Assembly: GCF_902705875.1 (NCBI RefSeq)
Contig: NZ_CACSIK010000001.1
Span: 2,023,729 to 2,087,728, forward strand
Direction: 5' to 3'
Length of the DNA: 64,000 nt
Source: Zhongshania aliphaticivorans
GTDB lineage: Bacteria > Pseudomonadota > Gammaproteobacteria > Pseudomonadales > Spongiibacteraceae
Shown here: positions 55,472-63,907 of the stretch, in pieces
Position numbering within the stretch: the stretch's first letter is position 1
Layout: each line of letters starts with the position of its first letter
Notes under the pieces: model-generated
What the model was told of the DNA's origin: nothing
Database searches by the model: none
Seen by the model: only the letters and a program-made list of their open reading frames with translations
Made by a program: the position numbers and the translations under genes

Positions 55472-57868
55472 ATGAAGCATTCCGCGAGTATGCTCGCCCT
55501 ATTAACCGTATCTGGACTGGGCCTTTCAGGCTTAAGCCACGCTCTTACCGGCCAGATTATTGATGCCTCGGGTGATCCTATCGACAACGCCTCAATTAGC
55601 ATTGTCGGCAGCAAGGTAGAAGCGAGTAGCGATGCCAACGGTCGCTTCAATTTAGACGCAGACCCAGCATCCGCCCGTGAAATACACATCACCGCACCTG
55701 GCTATAGCCATAAAAATATTTTATTTAATCCCGGACAAACTGATTCTCAGCAGATTACCCTTAAGCGTTCTGCTATTGAGCAAATTGATGTAACCGCCAC
55801 CCCTTTCCACGCATCCATTATGGAATCAGCTCAACCCGTTACTGTTGTTGCCGGCGACGAACTTCGCCGTAAACAAGCTGCAACCTTGGGAGAGACCTTA
55901 AAGAACGAAGTTGGCGTACACTCAAGCTATTTCGGACCGGTATCAAGTAGCCCAATCATTCGGGGCTTAAATGGGCCTCGGGTATTAATTACTCAGAACG
56001 GCTTAGATGTCAGTGATGCCTCCCGCGTTGGCCCAGACCACGTGGTCGCTACAGAAGCAAGTACAGCGGAACAAATCGAGATACTCCGCGGCCCCGCCAC
56101 CTTATTCTATGGCTCCGGTGCTATTGGCGGCGTAGTTAATATCGTCGATGACCGCGTCCCCTCTTCTAGCGAAGCTAAGGGTGCGTACTCAGTTGGACAC
56201 AATACCGTATCTGATGAAGACGAAATCTCTGCAGCCTACACCGGCGGTAACGATAAAATCGCCGTCCATGTGGATGCCTTCTGGCGCGATGGTAGCGACT
56301 ACGAAATACCCGGCATCGCGGTACTTGAAACCGAGGAAGAACATGAGGAAGAAGGCCACGAGGAACATGCCGATGGCGTACTAGAAAATAGTGCATCGGA
56401 AAGCAAAGGCTTCAACATTGGTGGCAGTCTGCTTCTGGACAATGGCTATATCGGTTTAGCCTACGGACACTTAGAGAGAGTCAACGGTATTCCAGGCCAT
56501 GAGCATGAAGAGGAACACGAAGAAGAGGAAGAAGGTGAAGAGCACGAGCATGAAGAAGAGGAAGCTAACGTCCTCTCCGACCTCAAACAAGAACGCTGGC
56601 AACTGATCAGTGAGCTATCCTTAGACACCCCTTGGTTAAGCGGTGTAAACACCCGAATTGGCTATACCGACTACGAACATGCCGAGATCGAAGATGGCGG
56701 CATTGGCACCATTTTCAGCAACGAAACCTTACAGGCTAGAGTCGACCTACTTCTGCAAGAAATGGACGGCTGGCGTGGCGCCCTCTCCCTAGAGGTCAAG
56801 ACCTCAGATTTTGAGGCTATTGGAGAAGAAGCCTTCACGCCGCCAAGCCGCACAGAAAGCTACGCCATAGCGATGATGCAGGAAAAGCACTTCGGCGACT
56901 TCTTATGGCAATTAGGTGCTCGCGTCGAGAAAGTCACTCTTGATGCCGACCCCATCGCTTTTGGCCATGACGAAGACGAGCTGCTACATTTTGACGAATT
57001 GGATTTCAATCCCTACAGCCTCTCCGTGGGCGTAGTCTGGGATTTCACTGAAGACTACAACGCAACGGTCTCATTGACTCACGCTCAGCGGGCGCCAAGC
57101 GCGTCAGAACTGTTTTCGTATGGCGCTCATATCGGCACCGGCAGTTTCGAGGTAGGTGCGTTATTCTGGCTGCATGACGGCGAAGACCCCCACTTTCATG
57201 AGGGCAATAATGTTGAAGAAGAAGTATCCAATAATATTGATTTAAGCCTACGTAAGCATTCCGGCAATATTGGCTGGGTCGTGAACGTTTTCTATAACCA
57301 AGTGGAAAATTACTACTACGAGCGCAACACCGGCTACACCAGTGAAGACATAGAGGATCACGATCACGAAGAAGGCGAAGGTGAAGAGGAGCACGAAGAA
57401 GAGCATGACCACGGCGCCCTACCTGTCTATGTATTTGAGCAAGCAGACGTAACCTTATACGGCCTTGAGGCCCAGCTCGCATGGCAGTTTTCGACGCCCT
57501 TCTCTCTAAATATCTGGGGTGATTCAGTACGTGGCACACTCGACGACGGTGGCAACCTACCCAGAATCCCACCATTACGCCTAGGTAGCCAATTACGCTA
57601 TCAACACCAAGGCTGGGATGCGGCTCTGAGCGTATCGCACTATTTTGAACAAAATATGGCATCTGACCTAGAGACCGAAACAGACGGCTACACACTAGTT
57701 GACGCTGAAATGGCATACACATTTGAAGTCAGCAATAATGATCTCACCGTGTACTTTAATGCCAGCAATCTGACCGACGAAGAAGCCCGAGTGCATTCCT
57801 CCTTTTTGAAAAATCTCGCACCTTTACCAGGACGAGGACTTAGCATCGGGCTAAGAGGACAGTTTTAA
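55472..57868 (+). CDS. znuD: ZnuD-like TonB-dependent zinc receptor
   Basis: 798 residues. Signal peptide (about 1-24), then a carboxypeptidase-regulatory-like domain (about 26-98), a plug (AATLGETLKNEVGVHSSYFG, IEILRGPATLFYGSGAIGG) and a C-terminal barrel ending in Phe. Three stretches are packed with His and Glu: residues 286-299, 342-364 and 628-648. They lie where external loops are expected and can bind zinc. The plug and loop style resembles Neisseria ZnuD and Acinetobacter relatives. It is first in a run with zrgA and zur, with a Zur-box match upstream. Zinc as substrate is strongly implied by context. Confidence 0.88.
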   Translation: MKHSASMLALLTVSGLGLSGLSHALTGQIIDASGDPIDNASISIVGSKVEASSDANGRFNLDADPASAREIHITAPGYSHKNILFNPGQTDSQQITLKRSAIEQIDVTATPFHASIMESAQPVTVVAGDELRRKQAATLGETLKNEVGVHSSYFGPVSSSPIIRGLNGPRVLITQNGLDVSDASRVGPDHVVATEASTAEQIEILRGPATLFYGSGAIGGVVNIVDDRVPSSSEAKGAYSVGHNTVSDEDEISAAYTGGNDKIAVHVDAFWRDGSDYEIPGIAVLETEEEHEEEGHEEHADGVLENSASESKGFNIGGSLLLDNGYIGLAYGHLERVNGIPGHEHEEEHEEEEEGEEHEHEEEEANVLSDLKQERWQLISELSLDTPWLSGVNTRIGYTDYEHAEIEDGGIGTIFSNETLQARVDLLLQEMDGWRGALSLEVKTSDFEAIGEEAFTPPSRTESYAIAMMQEKHFGDFLWQLGARVEKVTLDADPIAFGHDEDELLHFDELDFNPYSLSVGVVWDFTEDYNATVSLTHAQRAPSASELFSYGAHIGTGSFEVGALFWLHDGEDPHFHEGNNVEEEVSNNIDLSLRKHSGNIGWVVNVFYNQVENYYYERNTGYTSEDIEDHDHEEGEGEEEHEEEHDHGALPVYVFEQADVTLYGLEAQLAWQFSTPFSLNIWGDSVRGTLDDGGNLPRIPPLRLGSQLRYQHQGWDAALSVSHYFEQNMASDLETETDGYTLVDAEMAYTFEVSNNDLTVYFNASNLTDEEARVHSSFLKNLAPLPGRGLSIGLRGQF

Positions 57869-57913
57869 CGGTAAGTCTTTATAAATATCGTCATACAAGG
57901 GATTAAGGTAACA

Positions 57914-58477
57914 ATGTCATACTGGTTTTTCGTCTTTAATACTTTGTGGGTGCTGCTACTAAGCAGCCCTACCGTCACCGCAAATGATGAACATTCAGAG
58001 CATCATGAACACCATGAATCTGGTCAAGCTCATGTGCATGGTACTGCCGAATTATTTGTAGTGTTAGAAGGTAATCAACTTAGTATTCAGCTTCACTCCC
58101 CAGCGGTAAATCTGCTGGGGTTTGAGGGGCACGCTGAAACCACGGAACAGCAATCATTACTAAATGATGTACGCCAATCTCTTGCAAATACAAAGACACT
58201 ATTTCAATTTGAAAATGATTTATGTCAGCTGAAAAACCATTCGGCTGACTTTACTTCAGTGACCAAAAAAAATGATCACGAAGAACACAGTGAACACAGT
58301 GATATAGAGTCTCACTACCTCTTCCATTGTGAGCAAACTGATAAGTTATATTCACTGACTACCCAGCTTACCAACCGTTTCCCAGCCATCCATTCACTGC
58401 AGGTTCAGTGGATAGTAAAAGGCCGACAAGGAGCGATCACACTAGACAATAGTCAGCATCAGGTTTTCTTTAGGTAA
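57914..58477 (+). CDS. zrgA: Zinc-regulated periplasmic protein ZrgA (DUF2796)
   Basis: 187 residues with a signal peptide (about 1-23). A His-rich stretch follows at once (HSEHHEHHESGQAHVHGTAE, about 27-46), then the DUF2796 core (ELFVVLEGNQLSIQLHSPAV, NLLGFEGHAE). A second His/Glu-rich segment lies near 120-130, and Cys appears at two places. ZrgA of Vibrio cholerae is a zinc-regulated periplasmic zinc-binding protein. AAGG precedes the ATG. It sits 45 bases after the receptor gene and seven before zur. Confidence 0.88.
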   Translation: MSYWFFVFNTLWVLLLSSPTVTANDEHSEHHEHHESGQAHVHGTAELFVVLEGNQLSIQLHSPAVNLLGFEGHAETTEQQSLLNDVRQSLANTKTLFQFENDLCQLKNHSADFTSVTKKNDHEEHSEHSDIESHYLFHCEQTDKLYSLTTQLTNRFPAIHSLQVQWIVKGRQGAITLDNSQHQVFFR

Positions 58478-58484
58478 ACAGTTT

Positions 58485-58946
58485 ATGAGTGATATTAAGC
58501 AAATCCTCGATCACGCTGAAGCCAGTTGCCGCAAAAATGGCGTAAAGTTCACCCAAAAGCGCAGACGTGTCTTGACCGGTTTACTCACCTCTCAGAAAGC
58601 TCAGTCTGCTTATGAACTTGTTGATTACATGCGTGAAGAGTTTGGCGAAACGCTGCCGCCAACAACCATGTATCGAATACTGAATTTTCTCGCCAGTGAA
58701 AACTTGGCGCATAAGCTTCATATTGCAAACAAATATGTTGCCTGCTCTCACATTAGCTGCGGCCATACTCACGAAATCCCTCAGTTTCTCATCTGTGATA
58801 ATTGTAACAATGTGAAAGAAATTGGTATTAAAAAAACATTCATTAACACCTTAAAAAACAATGTGGAAGAAGCGGATTATTTCCTCAAAAGCCCACAAAT
58901 CGAATTGCATTGCTTATGTAAGGATTGCGCCACAATCGCAGCCTAG
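58485..58946 (+). CDS. zur: Zinc uptake regulator Zur (Fur family)
   Basis: 153 residues. The winged helix contains FTQKRRRVLTGLLTSQKAQS, then YELVDYM and LPPTTMYRILNFL. The C-terminal metal domain has HISCGHTHEIPQFLICDNCN and the terminal CLCKDC pair, with the CxxC...CxxC structural zinc pattern of Zur. With zinc bound it represses uptake genes. Gene placement beside a zinc receptor, ZrgA and Zur-box matches supports Zur rather than Fur. It overlaps no gene; MerC-like protein follows 38 bases later. Confidence 0.93.
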   Translation: MSDIKQILDHAEASCRKNGVKFTQKRRRVLTGLLTSQKAQSAYELVDYMREEFGETLPPTTMYRILNFLASENLAHKLHIANKYVACSHISCGHTHEIPQFLICDNCNNVKEIGIKKTFINTLKNNVEEADYFLKSPQIELHCLCKDCATIAA

Positions 58947-58984
58947 CGAATAACACGCTTGCAACAATTATAATTGGAGAACAT

Positions 58985-59398
58985 GTGAACAGCCTATCTT
59001 CCCACATAGACAAAGCCGCGATTAGCCTGTCTGTCCTTTGCGGCATACACTGCCTAATCCTACCCGTCGCGCTTGTCATTCTACCGGTACTAACCACCAA
59101 TATTGTTGCCGACCAACACTTCCATCAGTGGCTTTTATTGGCCGTACTGCCTACAAGTTTAATTGCCTTAACAATGGGTTGCCGCCAGCATCTAAAAATG
59201 AGCGTTATGGTTATCGGAATATTAGGGCTCACCATACTCAGCTTCACTGCTTTTTGGGGGCACGACTTGTTTGGTGAGACGGGTGAAAAAATCGCGTCAT
59301 TATTCGGTGCGCTGCTCATTACCATCGGACATATTCGCAACCATAACTTATGCAACAGCCTTCGCTGTCACTGCAACAGCCAACACAGTGCAAAATGA
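58985..59398 (+). CDS. MerC-domain membrane protein
   Basis: 137 residues from the GTG at 58985 (GGAG upstream). Four hydrophobic helices; the first carries LSVLCGIHCLILPVALVILP, with the MerC-type Cys-Gly-x-His-Cys motif. The C-terminus is rich in His and Cys (HIRNHNLCNSLRCHCNSQHS), able to bind metal. MerC moves mercury in mer operons, but here no mer genes are present and all neighbours are zinc genes. A role in zinc transfer across the inner membrane is an inference. Stop overlaps the next start (ATGA). Confidence 0.85.
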   Translation: MNSLSSHIDKAAISLSVLCGIHCLILPVALVILPVLTTNIVADQHFHQWLLLAVLPTSLIALTMGCRQHLKMSVMVIGILGLTILSFTAFWGHDLFGETGEKIASLFGALLITIGHIRNHNLCNSLRCHCNSQHSAK

Positions 59399-60105
59399 AT
59401 ACACAACAAGATAAAGTAACTGCGCATTTTGAAAACGTGGCGCCAAACTATGATGAGCAATGGAAAAAAATGGCGCCGCTTCACCACGCCCTCCATGTAT
59501 TCATTAACGCAAGCCTTAGCAAGTTAAGCAACAATGCCAATGTTCTGTGTGTTGGCCCAGGCACTGGCTCAGAAATAATCAACTTAGCGCAAACCAATCC
59601 CAGTTGGACATTTACCGCAGTTGAGCCGTCATCAGCCATGCTAACTATCTGTCGCCAGCGGCTCACAAAACTCGGACTAGAGAACCGCTGTTCCTTCCAT
59701 AACGGCTATCTTGACAGCTTAGAAACAACGACAAAATTTGATGCAGCGTGCTCAATATTAGTCTCACATTTTATTCTTAATAAGGACACACGAATTCAGT
59801 TTTTTTCGGAGATTGCCAACCGCCTCAACCCAGCTGGTCTTTTGGTAAGTGCAGACCTTGCTACCGATTTAAGCTCTGAACATGGCCAATCTCTGCTAGA
59901 AACCTGGTTACACATGCTTAAAACCGGTGACGTCATTAGCGAAGAAAACATAGAACAACTTCGAGCACACTATCGTGATGACATTGCACTGCTACCAGCA
60001 GAGGACGTTGCTAATATCATTGCCGCCGGCAATTTTAAAATCCCCATACAATTTTTTCAGGCTGGATTACTCCACGCTTGGTATGCAGAAAAACATCCCG
60101 CATAG
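59395..60105 (+). CDS. SAM-dependent methyltransferase, class I
   Basis: 236 residues from the ATG at 59395, which overlaps the MerC stop. SAM-binding motif I is VLCVGPGTGSEIINLAQ; an acidic strand-two end (TAVEPSSAML) and a motif near ACSILVSHFILN follow, as in UbiE/methyltransferase-11-type enzymes. The substrate is unknown. Translational overlap with the MerC gene ties it to the zinc run. It may act on a small molecule, perhaps a metal ligand, but nothing in the sequence proves that. Confidence 0.82.
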   Translation: MNTQQDKVTAHFENVAPNYDEQWKKMAPLHHALHVFINASLSKLSNNANVLCVGPGTGSEIINLAQTNPSWTFTAVEPSSAMLTICRQRLTKLGLENRCSFHNGYLDSLETTTKFDAACSILVSHFILNKDTRIQFFSEIANRLNPAGLLVSADLATDLSSEHGQSLLETWLHMLKTGDVISEENIEQLRAHYRDDIALLPAEDVANIIAAGNFKIPIQFFQAGLLHAWYAEKHPA

Positions 60106-60246
60106 TATTGAATTCCAAACACATACCGACCCAATACAACAAATGGGATAATTTAAAACACGGCTGTCCGTCATAGAAATGATGAGATCGGCTGACCGTG
60201 CCATACGCTTTATAAAAACGCGCGCAGAATCTTGGAAACGCACAAT

Positions 60247-61248
60247 ATGTCTAAATTAATAGCCATTCCAACCAATGTCATCACTGGTTTTCTTGGCGTC
60301 GGAAAAACGACCGCCATCCTACATTTACTAAAGCAAAAACCCGACAATGAACGCTGGGCAGTTTTGGTGAATGAGTTTGGCGAAGTTGGCATCGACGGCA
60401 GTGTTTTCAGTGGACAAGAAACTGAGGGGCAAGGCGTATTTATCCGTGAAGTACCCGGCGGATGCATGTGTTGTGCGGCCGGTTTGCCAATGCAAATTGC
60501 GTTAAATATGTTGCTCAGCCGTGCCAAGCCACACCGATTACTGATTGAGCCCACCGGACTTGGGCACCCGAAAGAGGTACTTGCTGTATTGGCAGCGGAA
60601 CACTACAAAGAAGTCCTTGATCTGCGAGCCACCATCACCTTGGTTGACGCCAGAAAGGTCCATGACCCGCGTTACACTGAGCATTCAACCTTCAAACAAC
60701 AATTGGCTATTGCCGATATTATTGTTGCCAACAAAGCCGAGCAATATCAAGTCGAAGATTTTCCTGCATTATTAGACTATCTCGATAAAATAATGAACCT
60801 CGACAATAAATCCGTCTACCAGGTGAGCCAGGGGCAAATGGATATTGACTGGCTACTAACGTCAGCCGAACAACATACCCACCCCCGCCATCACCACGAG
60901 CATGACACTGGAGCCTCGGTATTAGAAACGCCGCAAATGACGGAAGAAGGTTACCTTAGCATCGACAATACTGGTGAGGGGTTTTACAGCCGCGGCTGGA
61001 TCTTTAACCCCCAATGGGTATTTAGCGCTGCTAGCCTCTACAAACTATTTCTAGGCATTGATGCGGAGCGCATCAAAGGCGTCTTTATCACTGATCAAGG
61101 CATAGTTACGTACAATAAAGCCGATGGTGTTCTAAGCGAAGCCGAACTCGATGATAGCTTGGATAGCCGTATCGAATGCATCAGCATTGAAAAAAGCGCA
61201 CTTGATCAACTCGAAAAAGACCTCTTTGACTGCGTTGTTTCACCTTAG
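60247..61248 (+). CDS. COG0523 zinc-metallochaperone GTPase
   Basis: 333 residues from the ATG at 60247. The GTPase P-loop is TGFLGVGKTTAIL. The metal motif CxCC appears in GGCMCCAAGLPMQIAL. LIEPTGLGHPKEVL and a G4-like NKAE (usually NKxD) are visible. A His-rich stretch (HPRHHHEHDTG) lies near residue 218, before the C-terminal domain. Zinc-type COG0523 proteins (ZigA, ZagA) help allocate scarce zinc to enzymes. The adjoining Zur-linked genes favour zinc over cobalt. It is convergent with DUF3299. Confidence 0.88.
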   Translation: MSKLIAIPTNVITGFLGVGKTTAILHLLKQKPDNERWAVLVNEFGEVGIDGSVFSGQETEGQGVFIREVPGGCMCCAAGLPMQIALNMLLSRAKPHRLLIEPTGLGHPKEVLAVLAAEHYKEVLDLRATITLVDARKVHDPRYTEHSTFKQQLAIADIIVANKAEQYQVEDFPALLDYLDKIMNLDNKSVYQVSQGQMDIDWLLTSAEQHTHPRHHHEHDTGASVLETPQMTEEGYLSIDNTGEGFYSRGWIFNPQWVFSAASLYKLFLGIDAERIKGVFITDQGIVTYNKADGVLSEAELDDSLDSRIECISIEKSALDQLEKDLFDCVVSP

Positions 61249-61251
61249 CTT

Positions 61252-61854
61252 TTATTCTGAATAGGGCTCTATTTTTTCAACTTTAATGACATACGCTGCT
61301 GTCGCTGTCTCGTGTTCGACCATGGTAGTACTCAGCACACCCGAGAGGAAAAATGGGTCGTACAAAGACTCTAATTTAAAGCCTTTATCAAATTCAGCGT
61401 AGATGATTTGGTTAGGTGGCGGTGGTGGCACATGAATACAGGCACCGAAATACGGCACTAGAAAAAAACGAGTAACCTCTTGCTGGCTACTACCAAACGC
61501 CAGTGGCACAATAAAACCAGGAAGCCGTATGGCTTTTCCATCAAACTCCTCTACAACTCGGCTCGACACCAAGGCCTGCTGATAACGGCTATCATCGGCC
61601 TCCGGTAGCGACAGTTGGCCCAGCTCACTGAGCTGATCTTCAACGGAGCCATCGACAATATCATCTAGATACTCTGGTGGATTTAGAATAGCGTCAAGGT
61701 CGTCTTTGGGCATCAAATCTGTCCACTCAATATCAAGATAGGATTCGGACTTTTGAACGCCTTCTGCCTGACCCTGCACGGAGTAAACACTCATTAAAAT
61801 TAAAGCAAAGGGAACAATATATCGCTTTAAACAATACCAACAACGATGTGCCAA
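61252..61854 (-). CDS. DUF3299-containing secreted protein
   Basis: About 200 residues from TTG at 61854, which has GGAGG five bases upstream; an in-frame TTG at 61866 overlaps that site. A signal-type N-terminus (KRYIVPFALILMSVYSVQGQ) leads to a soluble domain with the family hallmark FGACIHVPPPPPNQIIY. DUF3299 genes commonly sit beside MacB-type ABC transporters, as here. It shares a Zur-box-containing divergent promoter with the ABC genes. It probably acts in the periplasm; the exact role is not known. Confidence 0.88.
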   Translation of the reverse strand: MAHRCWYCLKRYIVPFALILMSVYSVQGQAEGVQKSESYLDIEWTDLMPKDDLDAILNPPEYLDDIVDGSVEDQLSELGQLSLPEADDSRYQQALVSSRVVEEFDGKAIRLPGFIVPLAFGSSQQEVTRFFLVPYFGACIHVPPPPPNQIIYAEFDKGFKLESLYDPFFLSGVLSTTMVEHETATAAYVIKVEKIEPYSE

Positions 61855-61899
61855 AATAACCTCCAACGTGTGTCACCCAGAAACGTGGCCCACAGAAAT

Positions 61900-61917
61900 G
61901 AAACGTTATATCATATA
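61900..61917 (-). promoter_or_regulatory. Zur-box match in the DUF3299 / ABC divergent promoter
   Basis: On the minus strand it reads TATATGATATAACGTTTC, matching GAAATGTTATAACATTTC at 14 of 18 positions and sharing the ATGATATAACGT core with 55317-55334. It lies 45 bases from one start and 38 from the other, so it could control both directions. Confidence 0.62.
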
Positions 61918-61955
61918 AATAATTTACTCATCATTAAACAATAGGAACTCACGCC

Positions 61956-62624
61956 TTGCTTGTATCAATTCAAGATCTAAGTGTGGTTTACGGCGATGCC
62001 ACAAGCCCAGTACTGGAAATCCCCCAGTGGTCTCTGCAAGCCGGCGAACGGGTTTTCATTCATGGCCCCTCTGGCGCAGGAAAGTCCACACTTTTAAATA
62101 TGCTTGCGGGTATTTTGCTACCAAACTCTGGCACTATTACGATCTTGGACAAGCCAATTAATAAGCTCAGTGGTCGGAAGCGCGATAAATGGCGAGCCCA
62201 GCATATCGGCGTGGTATTTCAACAATTTAACTTAATTCCCTATCTTAGCGCCATTGAGAATATAAAACTCGCCGCCTATTTTGGCGGAAGCCGCAACACC
62301 ACCCAGCGCGCCACTGAACTACTGATCTCGCTTAAAATTGATAAGCAACTACATCAACAAGCAACCGCGCGCCTCAGTATTGGCCAACAACAGCGAGTCG
62401 CCATAGCGCGTGCTCTAATCAACCAACCAGAACTGCTTATTGTTGACGAGCCAACGTCGGCATTAGACGAGTATAACCGTGATGTATTTATGTCATTACT
62501 CTTAGAACAAGTGAATCAGCACCGCACCGCGCTTATTTTTGTCAGTCATGACCTAGCTTTGGCAAAGATGTTTTCTAGGGTCGAAGCCATATCAGACATC
62601 AATAAAGTCGGGGAGCAAGTTTAA
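61956..62624 (+). CDS. ABC transporter ATP-binding protein, MacB/LolD type
   Basis: 222 residues. Walker A GPSGAGKSTLLNMLAG, Q-loop VVFQQFNLIPYLSAIENIKL, signature LSIGQQQRVAIARAL and Walker B LLIVDEPTSALDE are complete. This is the LolD/MacB branch (type VII systems) rather than the ZnuC branch. The TTG start at 61956 has AGGA ten bases upstream. TAATG overlap with the permease shows a two-gene module under the shared Zur-box promoter. It may power a zinc-linked periplasmic step. Confidence 0.9.
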   Translation: MLVSIQDLSVVYGDATSPVLEIPQWSLQAGERVFIHGPSGAGKSTLLNMLAGILLPNSGTITILDKPINKLSGRKRDKWRAQHIGVVFQQFNLIPYLSAIENIKLAAYFGGSRNTTQRATELLISLKIDKQLHQQATARLSIGQQQRVAIARALINQPELLIVDEPTSALDEYNRDVFMSLLLEQVNQHRTALIFVSHDLALAKMFSRVEAISDINKVGEQV

Positions 62625-63871
62625 TGTTTTTACGCCTCGCAATCTCCAGCCTCAAAAACCGCAAGGGCTCTGCCCTGCTTACCCTATTAGCGATCACAGT
62701 GAGTATTTTTGTTTTACTAGGTGTTGAGCAAATTCGCCAACAAGCCAAAAGTAGTTTCAACAACACGGTCTCTGGTATTGATCTTATCGTCGGCGCCCGT
62801 ACCGGCGATATAAATTTACTACTTTATTCAGTGTTCCGTATCGGCAGTGCCAGCAATACCATTTCTTGGCAAAGCTATCAAAACATTGCCTCAAATCCGA
62901 GTATTGCGTGGACAATTCCCATTTCACTGGGGGACTCTCACCAAGGCTACTCTGTCATGGGGACCACAGGCGACTATTTCAGCTATTTCCGTTATGGACA
63001 AGACAAGCCACTGGCAATCAAACAAGGCGAGATATTCACTGGTGTTTTTGATGTGGTACTGGGCAGTGATGTAGCGCGCGAACTGAACTATCAATTAGGG
63101 GATACATTAATACTCGCCCACGGTTTAGGCCGTACCAGCTTTAACCAACACACTGACAATCCGTTTAAAGTGGTAGGAATTCTTGAGCCCACCGGCACAC
63201 CGGTCGATCAAACCCTGCATGTTCACCTAGCAGGTATTGACGCAATCCATAGCAAAGGCCAAAGCCGTGTAACGACAGCAAGTTCGAACGGTACAAGTCA
63301 AGACATCAATGCCGCGCACAGCAACCCTGAGGCGATTTCGGCGTTTATGGTGGGACTAAAGTCCAGAATGGCGACCTTTCAACTCCAACGCCAAATAAAC
63401 ACTTACAAATATGAGCCACTACGCGCCATTCTGCCAGGGGTGACGCTAAGCCAACTTTGGCAGCTAATGGCAACAGTAGAACACACCTTACGACTGATTT
63501 CGGCGCTTATACTCTTAGCCTCACTGCTGGGCTTGGCGGCTATGTTGCTGGCCTCAATACGCGAACGCAAAGAAGAAATTGCCGTAATGCGAGCCATTGG
63601 CGCATCACCATGGTTCATTCTAGCGTTGATTGAAGCCGAGGCGGCTTTAATAACCTTTGGCGCGATGCTCTTGGCCATCATGTTGTTAAGCTTTGCCACT
63701 GTGGTATCGGGGAATTTTCTTGCTGAGCGATTTAGTGTATTTATCGATCTAAATCTCTTCACTATGCAATCAGCAAGCTACCTACTCGCTGTTCTCACCG
63801 CCGCTTTAGTGACCGGCCTTATTCCGGGTGTCATCGCTTATCGCCGCGCTTTACATGAGCAGTTAGCTTAA
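62624..63871 (+). CDS. FtsX-type ABC transporter permease
   Basis: 415 residues. A MacB/LolC-like layout: one N-terminal helix (about 18-35), a long periplasmic domain (SGIDLIVGARTGDINLLLYS onward), and three C-terminal helices with IRERKEEIAVMRAIGASPWF, the FtsX cytoplasmic motif. It pairs with the preceding ATPase. Type VII ABC proteins do not import solutes through the membrane but perform mechanical work on periplasmic or outer-membrane partners. ZrgA and DUF3299 are natural candidate partners. A palindromic stretch overlaps its stop. Confidence 0.9.
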   Translation: MFLRLAISSLKNRKGSALLTLLAITVSIFVLLGVEQIRQQAKSSFNNTVSGIDLIVGARTGDINLLLYSVFRIGSASNTISWQSYQNIASNPSIAWTIPISLGDSHQGYSVMGTTGDYFSYFRYGQDKPLAIKQGEIFTGVFDVVLGSDVARELNYQLGDTLILAHGLGRTSFNQHTDNPFKVVGILEPTGTPVDQTLHVHLAGIDAIHSKGQSRVTTASSNGTSQDINAAHSNPEAISAFMVGLKSRMATFQLQRQINTYKYEPLRAILPGVTLSQLWQLMATVEHTLRLISALILLASLLGLAAMLLASIRERKEEIAVMRAIGASPWFILALIEAEAALITFGAMLLAIMLLSFATVVSGNFLAERFSVFIDLNLFTMQSASYLLAVLTAALVTGLIPGVIAYRRALHEQLA

Positions 63872-63893
63872 TAGCTAACTGCGTCGACGCAGT
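63860..63893. terminator. Nested palindromes at the end of the permease gene
   Basis: CAGTTAGCT/AGCTAACTG (9-bp stem, 4-base loop, 63860-63881) overlaps ACTGCGTCGACGCAGT (perfect 16-bp palindrome, 63878-63893). They lie between convergent genes. There is no T run, so terminator function is possible but not certain. Confidence 0.45.
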
Positions 63894-63907
63894 GGTGTAC
63901 AATTTAA

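Noticed and set aside
57045..57722. A 225-codon minus-strand frame opposite the zinc receptor gene
   Set aside because: It lies entirely inside a well-supported receptor gene, is Arg/His-rich as expected for a reverse frame of acidic codons, and has no recognisable motif.
55472..58477. Long His/Glu-rich stretches as possible sequencing artefact or frameshift
   Set aside because: The reading frame stays intact through each stretch, and conserved receptor motifs follow in the same frame.
60170..60190. GAAATG half-site before the COG0523 gene as a third Zur box
   Set aside because: Only the first six bases fit; the rest of the palindrome does not match.
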